Shown in pieces: positions 1-5,773 of a stretch of DNA of 8,716 nt. Position 1 is the first letter of the stretch. Each line of letters starts with the position of its first letter. Source of the stretch: CAZCSH01 sp964501545 (lineage in GTDB: Bacteria > Patescibacteriota > Minisyncoccia > Minisyncoccales > RBG-13-42-11); the NCBI GenBank assembly GCA_964501545.1, contig CAZCSH010000023.1:1-8716 (forward strand), written 5' to 3'. The position numbers and the translations under genes were made by a program. Under the pieces are notes generated by a model. It did not search any database and was not told the origin of the DNA. It saw nothing but the letters and a program-made list of their open reading frames with translations.

Positions 1-39
1 TCACTACGGGGCAGGCTTTTCGCTTCCGTTTCAAGGCGA

Positions 40-81
40 GGCGGGCGGAAAGGGGGTTTGGTCTTTGCCCTTCCGTCCGCC
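40..81. repeat. GC-rich imperfect hairpin near left edge
   Basis: The arms at 40-54 and 68-81 are inverted copies (GGCGGGCGGAAAGGG against the reverse complement GGCGGACGGAAGGG), differing by one substitution and one extra A, around a 13-base loop. The surrounding 1-100 is about 60% GC by direct count, clearly richer than the rest of the window. No convincing protein frame covers it. Function is unknown; it could be part of a structured RNA or the tail of something cut off by the window edge. No T-run follows the right arm, so it does not look like an intrinsic terminator. Confidence 0.45.
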
Positions 82-185
82 GAGCCCGTTAATGAAATCG
101 GTTCGGATATTTTCAAATACACACCGCCAGCTTTAAGAAGATGGTTAACTCCGTTTTATTCTTCCAGATGTTTTTAAGTTATTTA

Positions 186-220
186 GGGTGGGGCGCGAGA
201 GCGGTTGAATTATATCGCTG
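186..220 (+). pseudogene. Degenerate tRNA-Ser-like 5' half
   Basis: The string GAGCGGTTGAA at 199-209 matches the typical D-loop of bacterial serine tRNAs. It is preceded by a G-rich, acceptor-like stretch (GGTGGGG, 187-193), and a small stem GCGA (195-198) / TCGC (215-218) closes around it. No anticodon arm, variable arm or T arm follows; the LAGLIDADG gene starts at 240 instead. The intact tRNA-Ser downstream also carries GAGCGGTT at the equivalent place. This suggests a remnant of a tRNA 5' half left of the inserted gene, but the match is short and may be chance. Confidence 0.3.
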
Positions 221-239
221 ATTATATTAAAATGAAATA

Positions 240-1289
240 ATGAATGAACCGCAAGAGTTTAAAGCCGACCGAAGAGTTATTTTCCCGTCTGATAAACAGC
301 GCAAGTTTTTGGCGGTAGCAATAAGGAATTTGAAATTGTCTTGGGTATTATTTTCAGATAAAATAGAAGTAAACAAAAGAACACTTAACGATTGGAGAAG
401 GGGAAAACATTCCTTACCCTTCAAGACCTTCAAAAGAATATGCAGCATCGCAAAATTAAAACCACCGGCGGACATAGAAATTAGACAACCATTTTGGTCA
501 GCAAAAAAAGCTGCGAGAATTGCAGGAAGATAAGTTTATCAAAAATACGGAATTATTGGTGGAGATCCCGAGATACGCAAACGAAAATGGTTAGAATGGT
601 GGAAGAAGATTGGAAGATTTAATCTAAATAAATATTTTGTAGCTAGAGAAATTACTATCCCTCGAAAAAGCGTTGGATTGGCTGAATTTGTTGGTATCGT
701 CATGGGTGACGGGGGAATTACCAAAAGACAAGTAGCAATTACGCTTAACTACAAAACGGATAAATTGTATGCCGTTTTTGTAAGCAACATTATTAAAGAA
801 CTTTTCAAAATAAAACCCGCTATTTACTTTAGAAGAAAGGAATCGTTGATTAATATAGTTGTCTCGCGAACACGTTTGGTAGAAGTTTGCGAATCGATAG
901 GATTAAAAATAGGTAATAAATTAAAGCAGGGCCTAGATATGCCTCAATGGATCAAGAAAGATAGATTTTTCTCAAGCACTTGCATAAGGGGGCTGATAGA
1001 TACTGATGGTTGCGTATTTAGTGAATGCCATAAAATTAAAAATAAAAAATATTGTTATCCACGGTTGTGCTTGACCAGCTATTCTCCAAAGCTCTGTTCT
1101 TCTGTGGCTGGAATTCTAAAGGAATTAGGATTTTCTCCAAAGATTCGTATCGGGAGAAATGTACAACTGGAAAATAAGCAGGACATTATTAGATACTTCT
1201 CTTTAATAAATACTCATAATCCGCACATCAAAAAATGTTTTAAAGTATCATTGGGAGGAGTAGGGAGCGGTTATCCCAAGCGGTTTTGA
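240..1289 (+). pseudogene. LAGLIDADG homing endonuclease-like gene, broken by one nonsense codon
   Basis: One continuous frame of 349 sense positions is interrupted only by TAA at 531-533 (codon 98). The N-terminal piece (240-533) holds a helix-turn-helix-like segment around residues 40-75 (KRTLNDWRRGKHSLPFKTF). Past the stop, the same frame continues with sensible protein (VYQKYGIIGGDPEIRKRKW) into LAGLIDADG motif 1 at residues 147-159 (LAEFVGIVMGDGG, acidic residue Asp157) and motif 2 at 248-257 (CIRGLIDTDG, Asp256). Two motifs in one chain is the layout of monomeric LAGLIDADG nucleases, which cut long asymmetric DNA sites. The TTG at 678 could start a 203-residue fragment with both motifs, but in the full frame it is the leucine of motif 1, so it is probably not a true start. 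No Shine-Dalgarno is visible at ATG 240. The last 11 codons (GGVGSGYPKRF) are the 5' part of the downstream tRNA and the TGA stop is its anticodon. A sequencing error at 531 instead of a real mutation cannot be excluded. Confidence 0.8.
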
Positions 1290-1339
1290 AAACCGCTAGG
1301 GTCGAAAGGCCTTCGTGAGTTCGAATCTCACCTCCTCCG
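1254..1339 (+). tRNA. tRNA-Ser (anticodon TGA)
   Basis: A complete class II cloverleaf can be drawn. The acceptor stem is GGAGGAG (1254-1260) with CTCCTCC (1332-1338). The D stem is GGGA (1263-1266) with TCCC (1274-1277). The anticodon stem is GCGGT (1280-1284) with ACCGC (1292-1296), around loop TTTGAAA with anticodon TGA at 1287-1289. A long variable arm has AGGGTC paired with GGCCTT over a GAAA loop (1298-1313). The T arm is GTGAG-TTCGAAT-CTCAC (1315-1331). The discriminator base is G1339, as expected for serine. The next bases are CCG, so CCA is not encoded and must be added by tRNA nucleotidyltransferase. The 5' part overlaps the 3' end of the LAGLIDADG frame. Confidence 0.96.
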
Positions 1340-1343
1340 CCGA

Positions 1344-1369
1344 GAAGCCGGTTTAAAGCCGGTCTTTTT
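1344..1369 (+). terminator. Short intrinsic terminator after tRNA-Ser
   Basis: CCGGT (1348-1352) can pair with GCCGG (1358-1362) over a five-base loop, and the hairpin is followed by TCTTTTT (1363-1369). It begins nine bases after the tRNA discriminator base, the expected place for an end to tRNA transcription, and separates the tRNA from the pilus operon promoters. The stem is short, so efficiency may be modest. Confidence 0.6.
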
Positions 1370-1380
1370 GTTGATATAAT
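1352..1380 (+). promoter_or_regulatory. Possible distal promoter of the pil operon
   Basis: A perfect -10 hexamer TATAAT lies at 1375-1380, with a weak -35-like TTTAAA at 1352-1357 (17-base spacer) that overlaps the terminator hairpin. Transcription would begin near 1387 and give a leader of about 90 bases before pilM. That leader could fold: GGCGATGG (1417-1424) can pair with CTATCGCT (1451-1458), counting G-T pairs. The promoter call rests mainly on the -10 box. Confidence 0.35.
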
Positions 1381-1440
1381 AAAAGTGTCCAGATAGTTCT
1401 TTCCAGGGAAATATAAGGCGATGGAAACAGAGTTCTCATC

Positions 1441-1469
1441 TTTACCTTCGCTATCGCTCGGTGTATAAT
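1441..1469 (+). promoter_or_regulatory. Likely proximal promoter of the pil operon
   Basis: TATAAT at 1464-1469 is preceded at a 17-base spacing by TTTACC (1441-1446), a 4/6 match to TTGACA. The predicted transcription start is about 1476, only about three bases before the pilM ATG at 1479, so a leaderless or near-leaderless mRNA is expected. Because the -10 box lies just inside a possible GTG start at 1461, it also argues against that longer pilM start. Confidence 0.55.
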
Positions 1470-1478
1470 GGAAAAACT

Positions 1479-2567
1479 ATGGTATTGAATCCCCTTCAGA
1501 TGCTTTTTCCCAAGAAGTTCTTGGGTATAGACATTGGTACTTCTTACATTAAAGTTGTAGAACTTTCCAAGGTAGGAAGGAGGGTTAAGCTGGAGAATTA
1601 TGGCAGTTTTATAGCAACAGCTTTGTATCAAAAGCCTTTTCGGACTTTTGAGAGGAGTACTCTTTTACTTTCCAGTGTAGATATTGCTAGAGCTATTTTG
1701 GCTATTTTGGAGGAAGCGAAAATAAAGACCAAAGAAGCTATTTTTTCCATTCCTGATTTCTCTAGTTTCTTTACCAGTTTCCAGTTGCCCAAAATGACGA
1801 AAGAGGAGCTTCCCCAAGCTATCAGATATGAAGCGAGATCTCACGTTCCCCTGCCTTTGGGAGAAGTGACCTTAGACTGGCAGGTAGAAGAACCCAAACC
1901 CAAAGACATAAACCAGAACTTTAACATTCTTTTGGTAGCAGTGCCCAACGAAGTGATAAATCAATACAAAGAGATCGCTAAACTCACTCAGTTGGAATTA
2001 TTCAGCCTGGAAGCAGAAGTATTTGGTTTGGTGCGGGCCATTATCCCAGCAGACCTTAATTTACCCGTTGCTTTGATTGATATTGGAGCCCAAAGTACAA
2101 CTTGCAGTATTGTTGATAAACAAAAGTTAAAGCTTTCTCACAGCTTTGACATGTCAGGCAATGAGCTGACCCGGATGGCAGCCCAATCCTTGAATATAGA
2201 CTTTCAGAAAGGAGAAGAGCTAAAGAAAAAATATGGTATTTCTCCTACAGCTCAAGAGTTGGGAGCTCAAGGTTTGAGAGATGTTTTGCTTCCTTTAATT
2301 GATGTAATTTTGAAGGAGGTGGAGGAAACCATTGCTAATTATCTAACAAGAACAGGAAGAGATGTCCAAAAAGTTATCTTAGCTGGAGGCTCTGGGTTAA
2401 TGCCGGGTTTAAGGGAATATTTGGCTCAAAGTTTAAAGAAAGAGGTTGAGGTTGCCAATCCTTTTTCCCAGATATTCTACCCACCAATTTTAGAAGAAAA
2501 ATTAAAAGAGATGGGGCCATCCTATAGTGTAGCTTTAGGCATGGCTCTCCGTGGATTTGAATATTGA
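1479..2567 (+). CDS. pilM: Type IV pilus assembly protein PilM (actin-like ATPase)
   Basis: Predicted cytoplasmic actin-fold protein (362 residues) that binds the PilN tail and links the inner-membrane platform to the motor. The nucleotide-binding motifs of the PilM/FtsA family are visible: phosphate-1 GIDIGTSYIKVVEL at 16-29, phosphate-2 ALIDIGAQSTTCSIV at about 198-212, and the adenosine motif VILAGGSGLMPGL at 299-311. The C-terminal SYSVALGMALRG is also typical. Length fits the family (about 350-360). I chose ATG 1479 because the alternative GTG at 1461 would place the promoter -10 box inside the gene; ATG 1500 is a further possibility that still keeps the first motif. It is the first gene of the operon and its stop is one base from the pilN ATG. 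No Shine-Dalgarno is seen. Confidence 0.95.
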   Translation: MVLNPLQMLFPKKFLGIDIGTSYIKVVELSKVGRRVKLENYGSFIATALYQKPFRTFERSTLLLSSVDIARAILAILEEAKIKTKEAIFSIPDFSSFFTSFQLPKMTKEELPQAIRYEARSHVPLPLGEVTLDWQVEEPKPKDINQNFNILLVAVPNEVINQYKEIAKLTQLELFSLEAEVFGLVRAIIPADLNLPVALIDIGAQSTTCSIVDKQKLKLSHSFDMSGNELTRMAAQSLNIDFQKGEELKKKYGISPTAQELGAQGLRDVLLPLIDVILKEVEETIANYLTRTGRDVQKVILAGGSGLMPGLREYLAQSLKKEVEVANPFSQIFYPPILEEKLKEMGPSYSVALGMALRGFEY

Positions 2568-2568
2568 T

Positions 2569-3102
2569 ATGCCAGAATTAATACCAAAACAAGAAAGAGG
2601 AGGAAGTGCTTTACCAAACACCTTGTTTTACCTTTCCATTTTCCTTTTTCTTGCTTCTTTAATCAGCTTTTTTGTTTTTAACGCTCTTTTAAAAAATAAC
2701 CAGGAGGACTTGGCTGTTTTGGAGCTTTCTTTGTCAGAAAGCAAAACTGCAGAAAAAGTAGCTTTGGAAAAGAATATTCTAACTGTTCAAAGAAAGATTG
2801 AGGATTTTGCTAAATTAAGCCAGAGCCACTTAACTCCATCCAGTCTTTTTCAAAAGTTAGAAGAAAACTGTCATCCCAAAGTCAGCTTTAACCAGTTTAG
2901 TCTAGATAGTAAGTCGGGAAAACTGGTCTTGGTTGGCAAAACCCAGAGTTTTGAAGCTCTGGGCCAGCAGATTTTAATCTTGAAAGAAACAGATTTTGTT
3001 AAAGACCTTATTTTAGAAAAGGCCTCAATTAGCAAAGAGGGACAGGTTGAGTTCAGTCTTTCCTTAACCATTAACCCCAAAGCCATATTGGTCAATGAAT
3101 AA
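2569..3102 (+). CDS. pilN: Type IV pilus inner-membrane platform protein PilN
   Basis: A 177-residue bitopic protein. It has a short cytoplasmic N-terminus (MPELIPKQER, recalling the INLLP-type PilM-binding tail of PilN), one membrane helix at about 19-41, a predicted coiled coil at about 44-83, and a small alpha/beta domain to the end (PSSLFQKLEENCHPKVSF onward) as in the PilN ferredoxin-like domain. Identity is helped by position between pilM and pilO. ATG 2569 was chosen because it lies one base after the pilM stop; an in-frame GTG at 2551 would add six residues and overlap pilM. The gene's end overlaps the pilO start in ATGAATAA. It probably pairs with PilO through the coiled coils and the extracytoplasmic domains. 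Confidence 0.9.
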   Translation: MPELIPKQERGGSALPNTLFYLSIFLFLASLISFFVFNALLKNNQEDLAVLELSLSESKTAEKVALEKNILTVQRKIEDFAKLSQSHLTPSSLFQKLEENCHPKVSFNQFSLDSKSGKLVLVGKTQSFEALGQQILILKETDFVKDLILEKASISKEGQVEFSLSLTINPKAILVNE

Positions 3103-3631
3103 CATACGCCTTCCAGCTTCATACCAAATCATTGTTGTAAGTTGCCTCTTATTTGCCTTAGTTATGGTCTTTGGAGTGTTGTGGCCCAAATACACAGATT
3201 TAAGTTTTCTCCAAAAAACAATAAAAGGTAAAAAAGCAGAGCTGGCAGAAGAAGAACAGTACTTTGCCAAACTCAGTCAGACAGAAGAAGACCTCTCCCA
3301 GTACAAAGCTAACCTAGCTAAGATTGACTCAGCTTTGCCAAATGATCCTTCTTTAGCTTCTCTCTTTAATTTCCTTCAGCAGGTCTCCTCTCAAACAGGA
3401 TTGGTCTTAAAAGGAATCAGCCCACCCCTGGTAGATACCTCAGAAACCTCTTCCTTAAAAGAAATTCACCTTAACTTACAGTTAACTGGAAGCTATTCTT
3501 CTTTCAAAAGCTTTGTTGCTAGCTTAGAGAAATCTGCCAGACTGGTTGAAATAGAGAATATTTCCTTTACCAGCCCAAAAGAGGGAGATGTTTTTACTTT
3601 TAACCTTAGAATTCAGGTTTTTGGTTACTAA
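3095..3631 (+). CDS. pilO: Type IV pilus inner-membrane platform protein PilO
   Basis: A 178-residue bitopic protein with a membrane helix at about 10-30, a coiled-coil stretch at about 36-76, and a C-terminal ferredoxin-like domain. The segment at 80-103 (ALPNDPSLASLFNFLQQVSS followed by QTGL) is the recognisable PilO signature. In the family, PilO dimerises with PilN and positions the alignment subcomplex. It overlaps pilN by eight bases (ATG at 3095, pilN TAA at 3100-3102), suggesting translational coupling. The stop is one base before the next ATG. No Shine-Dalgarno is seen. Confidence 0.92.
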   Translation: MNNIRLPASYQIIVVSCLLFALVMVFGVLWPKYTDLSFLQKTIKGKKAELAEEEQYFAKLSQTEEDLSQYKANLAKIDSALPNDPSLASLFNFLQQVSSQTGLVLKGISPPLVDTSETSSLKEIHLNLQLTGSYSSFKSFVASLEKSARLVEIENISFTSPKEGDVFTFNLRIQVFGY

Positions 3632-3632
3632 C

Positions 3633-3908
3633 ATGGCTATTGTCTTTTTACAACAGAGAAAAGTCCAGAAGAACTTAATCATTGTTTTTGCTCTCGTTTT
3701 TATTATTCTCCTCTTTGTTATTTGGCAGGGGTTTTTCAAGAAGGAAATTCCTTCTTCCCAGGAATTCCTTTATTTCCCTCATCCAGAGGTGGAGATAAAC
3801 TTTGATGTTCTCAAAAGCCCTTTTCTGGAAGGACTCCAGCCCTTTTCTGAAATAGGGCCTTTAAAAGAACCTTTGGAAGGCAGGCCAAATCCATTCTTAA
3901 GTTACTAA
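3633..3908 (+). CDS. Small single-pass membrane protein in the pilP position
   Basis: A 91-residue protein of unassigned family. A basic N-terminus (QQRKVQKN, about 7-14) leads into one strongly hydrophobic helix at about 14-31, then a short extracytoplasmic tail rich in proline and phenylalanine that ends GRPNPFLSY (83-91). It has no lipobox cysteine and is far too short to hold the beta domain of proteobacterial PilP, but it sits exactly where pilP lies (after pilO), and the GRPNPF ending resembles the R-x-PF motif in the N-terminal part of PilP that binds PilN/PilO. I infer a reduced PilP analogue that packs against PilN/PilO without contacting a secretin. ATG 3633 was chosen, one base after the pilO stop; a longer in-frame start at 3588 would lie inside pilO. 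The pilB ATG follows after one base. Confidence 0.8.
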   Translation: MAIVFLQQRKVQKNLIIVFALVFIILLFVIWQGFFKKEIPSSQEFLYFPHPEVEINFDVLKSPFLEGLQPFSEIGPLKEPLEGRPNPFLSY

Positions 3909-3909
3909 G

Positions 3910-5634
3910 ATGGCTTTACTCGATAAACTAGTTGAAAAAGGAATGATTGAAAAAGAAAAAGCTCAATCATTAGAATTGGAGTGCAGACAAGCAGCTAAGA
4001 GAGAAGAAGAGGTAATTTTGGCTACCGGTCTGGTGCCAGAGTCTGTTTTGTTTGGTTTAAAGAGTGAGGACTTAAAGATTCCTTTGAGAGAGGTGGAAGT
4101 GGAAAAAGTGCCTCTGGAAACTTTGAAGTTGATACCCGAAGAAACAGCCAAGTATTATCAGATGGTACCTTTGAAAAAGACAGAAAAAGCCTTAGACATA
4201 GGTATGGTTTATCCTGAGGACTTAAAAGCCCAGGAAGCTTTGAAGTTTCTTTCTCGACAAGGAGGGATTAATTACAAAGTGTTTTTAATTACCCCGAGCA
4301 CATTAAAAGGTCTTTTAAATCAGTATAGGACCCTAAAAAGAGAAGTAGGCAGGGCTTTGGAAGAATTAGAAACAGAACTGAAAGAAGAAACCAGGGTTGA
4401 GGGGCCAGGCCTGGCTGGGTTTGAAAGGCTGGCAGAAGAAGCTCCTATTACCAAGATTGTGGCTGTTATCTTGAGGCATGCGGTAGAAGGCAAAGCTTCT
4501 GACATTCACATAGAGCCTACCAGAGACAACTTAAGAGTGCGCTTTAGATTGCTGGGGGATTTATATTCTTCTATTTTTCTGCCTTTAAGAGTGCACCCAG
4601 CTATCATTTCCCGAATTAAGATTTTATCTAACTTAAAGATAGATGAAACCAGAGTGCCTCAGGATGGCAGGTTCTCTACCAAAATTGGCACAAAATCAAT
4701 AGATTTTAGGGTTTCTACCTTTCCTACTACTTTGGGAGAAAAGGTGGCTCTCAGAGTTTTAGATCCTGAGGTGGGATTGAAGACGTTTGAGGACTTGGGC
4801 TTAGGGGGAAGAAACTTAGAGCTGTTAAAAGAAGCTATTAGCAGACCTTATGGTTTAGTTTTAGCTACCGGTCCCACCGGCTCGGGTAAGACAACCACTC
4901 TTTATGCGATATTGCAAATATTGAATAAAGAAAAAGTGAACATAGTTACTTTAGAGGACCCGGTAGAATATTTTGTGCCTGGTGTGAACCAGTCTCAGGT
5001 CAGACCTGAAATAAACTACGATTTTTCTACTGGCTTACGTCAGGTTGTCCGTCAAGACCCAGATATTATTATGGTAGGAGAAGTCAGGGATGAGGAAACA
5101 GCCAGTCTGGTTATTCATGCTGCTTTAACCGGCCACATTGTTCTCTCTACTCTGCATACTTCCAATGCCTTGGGCGTTATTCCCCGCTTGATTGACATGG
5201 GGGTGAGGCCTTACTTAATCCCTCCGACCCTGCGCTTAGCTTTGGCTCAGAGACTGGTTCGCAAGCTCTGTAATAAGTGTAAGCAGAGAATAACTCCAAA
5301 ACCTGAAATCAGGAAAATGATTTTAAGAGAAATTGAGGAGTTGCCAGCTGTTGTTAAAAAGGAATTGAAGCTGGTAGAGCCTTTAAAAATCTATGGGCCC
5401 AAAGGCTGCAAAGAATGCAATGATACAGGCTTTTCTGGCAGGATAGCAGTTTTTGAGGTTCTGTCTATAACGGACAAGATAGCTGAAATCATTCTGGAGG
5501 ATCCCAATGAAGCCAAGATTTTCAAAGAAGCCAAGAACCAGGGGATGATTACCATGGAGCAAGACGGAATTTTAAAGGTTCTATCTGGTATTACTTCAAT
5601 CGAGGAAGTTTTAAGAATAGCAGAAGAAAAATAG
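3910..5634 (+). CDS. pilB: Type IV pilus extension ATPase PilB
   Basis: A 574-residue hexameric secretion ATPase of the GspE/PilB type, which drives pilin polymerisation from the cytoplasmic face through PilC. Order: MshEN-like N-terminal domain (about 1-140) without an obvious intact RLG-type c-di-GMP motif; Asp box around 197-202 (SDIHIE); Walker A GPTGSGKTTT at 321-330 (Lys327); Walker B PDIIMVGEVRDEETA from 384 (Glu391); His box GHIVLSTLHT with His409; and a tetracysteine metal-binding module, Cys454/457 and Cys500/503. The tetracysteine is typical of GspE/PilB and absent from PilT, which fixes the assignment. Length is normal. It starts one base after the preceding stop. After its TAG the operon is interrupted by the inverted-repeat element that precedes the response regulator. 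Confidence 0.97.
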   Translation: MALLDKLVEKGMIEKEKAQSLELECRQAAKREEEVILATGLVPESVLFGLKSEDLKIPLREVEVEKVPLETLKLIPEETAKYYQMVPLKKTEKALDIGMVYPEDLKAQEALKFLSRQGGINYKVFLITPSTLKGLLNQYRTLKREVGRALEELETELKEETRVEGPGLAGFERLAEEAPITKIVAVILRHAVEGKASDIHIEPTRDNLRVRFRLLGDLYSSIFLPLRVHPAIISRIKILSNLKIDETRVPQDGRFSTKIGTKSIDFRVSTFPTTLGEKVALRVLDPEVGLKTFEDLGLGGRNLELLKEAISRPYGLVLATGPTGSGKTTTLYAILQILNKEKVNIVTLEDPVEYFVPGVNQSQVRPEINYDFSTGLRQVVRQDPDIIMVGEVRDEETASLVIHAALTGHIVLSTLHTSNALGVIPRLIDMGVRPYLIPPTLRLALAQRLVRKLCNKCKQRITPKPEIRKMILREIEELPAVVKKELKLVEPLKIYGPKGCKECNDTGFSGRIAVFEVLSITDKIAEIILEDPNEAKIFKEAKNQGMITMEQDGILKVLSGITSIEEVLRIAEEK

Positions 5635-5639
5635 TATGA

Positions 5640-5773
5640 ACCCCGTTAGAAGTCCTAGGCAGAAAAAAATATAAAATTTTTTCTGTTCTCTAACAACGGG
5701 GTAAAATTAAAAAATAACAAAAGTCTGTTTGAAATCAACCATATGCTGTATAATGACAGACTTCTAACGGGGT
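5640..5773. repeat. Left inverted-repeat element flanking the response regulator gene
   Basis: The outer arms ACCCCGTTAGAAGTC (5640-5654) and GACTTCTAACGGGGT (5759-5773) form a perfect 15-bp inverted repeat. Inside are a perfect 9-bp inverted repeat CAGAAAAAA / TTTTTTCTG (5660-5668 / 5677-5685), an imperfect inner copy of the right arm, TCTAACAACGGGGT (5689-5702, with three extra bases), and a perfect 8-bp pair AAGTCTGT / ACAGACTT (5721-5728 / 5756-5763). Several pairings exclude one another. The right arm runs into the GTG start of the response regulator (5772-5774). The same 12-mer bounds the element after that gene (6205-6272), so this is a repeat family, not chance. It could act as RNA control structure, a mobile palindromic element, or both. 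Confidence 0.85.
5721..5763 (+). promoter_or_regulatory. Possible internal promoter of the response regulator with spanning inverted repeat
   Basis: TATAAT at 5749-5754 predicts a transcription start near 5761, about 11 bases before the GTG start. The -35 is poor: TTGAAA at 5729-5734 is only 14 bases away, and the hexamer at 17-base spacing (TGTTTG) is weak. The 8-bp inverted repeat 5721-5728 / 5756-5763 brackets the promoter from about -40 to +1, an operator-like arrangement. A transcript from here would lack the left arm at 5640-5654 and so escape the long stem that covers the start codon. Confidence 0.4.

Noticed and set aside
1..174. Open + strand frame running in from the left edge to TAA 172-174
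   Set aside because: The translated product is arginine- and proline-rich with no recognisable motif, and all three frames stay open for a while because of high GC.
531..533. Stop-codon reassignment to explain the in-frame stop in the LAGLIDADG gene
   Set aside because: The codon is TAA. The reassignment known in some Patescibacteria concerns TGA, and other genes here end with TAA or TGA at sensible places.
240..1253. Group I intron in the tRNA carrying the endonuclease
   Set aside because: The downstream tRNA is complete from acceptor base 1 to the discriminator with an uninterrupted anticodon loop, so nothing needs splicing, and I see no intron core.
1461..1478. GTG at 1461 as the start of pilM
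   Set aside because: It would place the promoter -10 box TATAAT inside the coding region and adds residues not needed for the actin fold; ATG 1479 fits better.
2871..3270. Minus-strand open frames under pilN and pilO
   Set aside because: They are antisense shadows of well-supported pilus genes, with no motifs or start context of their own.
5636..5674. 12-codon frame as a functional peptide gene
   Set aside because: No support beyond an ATG with a one-base gap after pilB; kept only as part of a finding.
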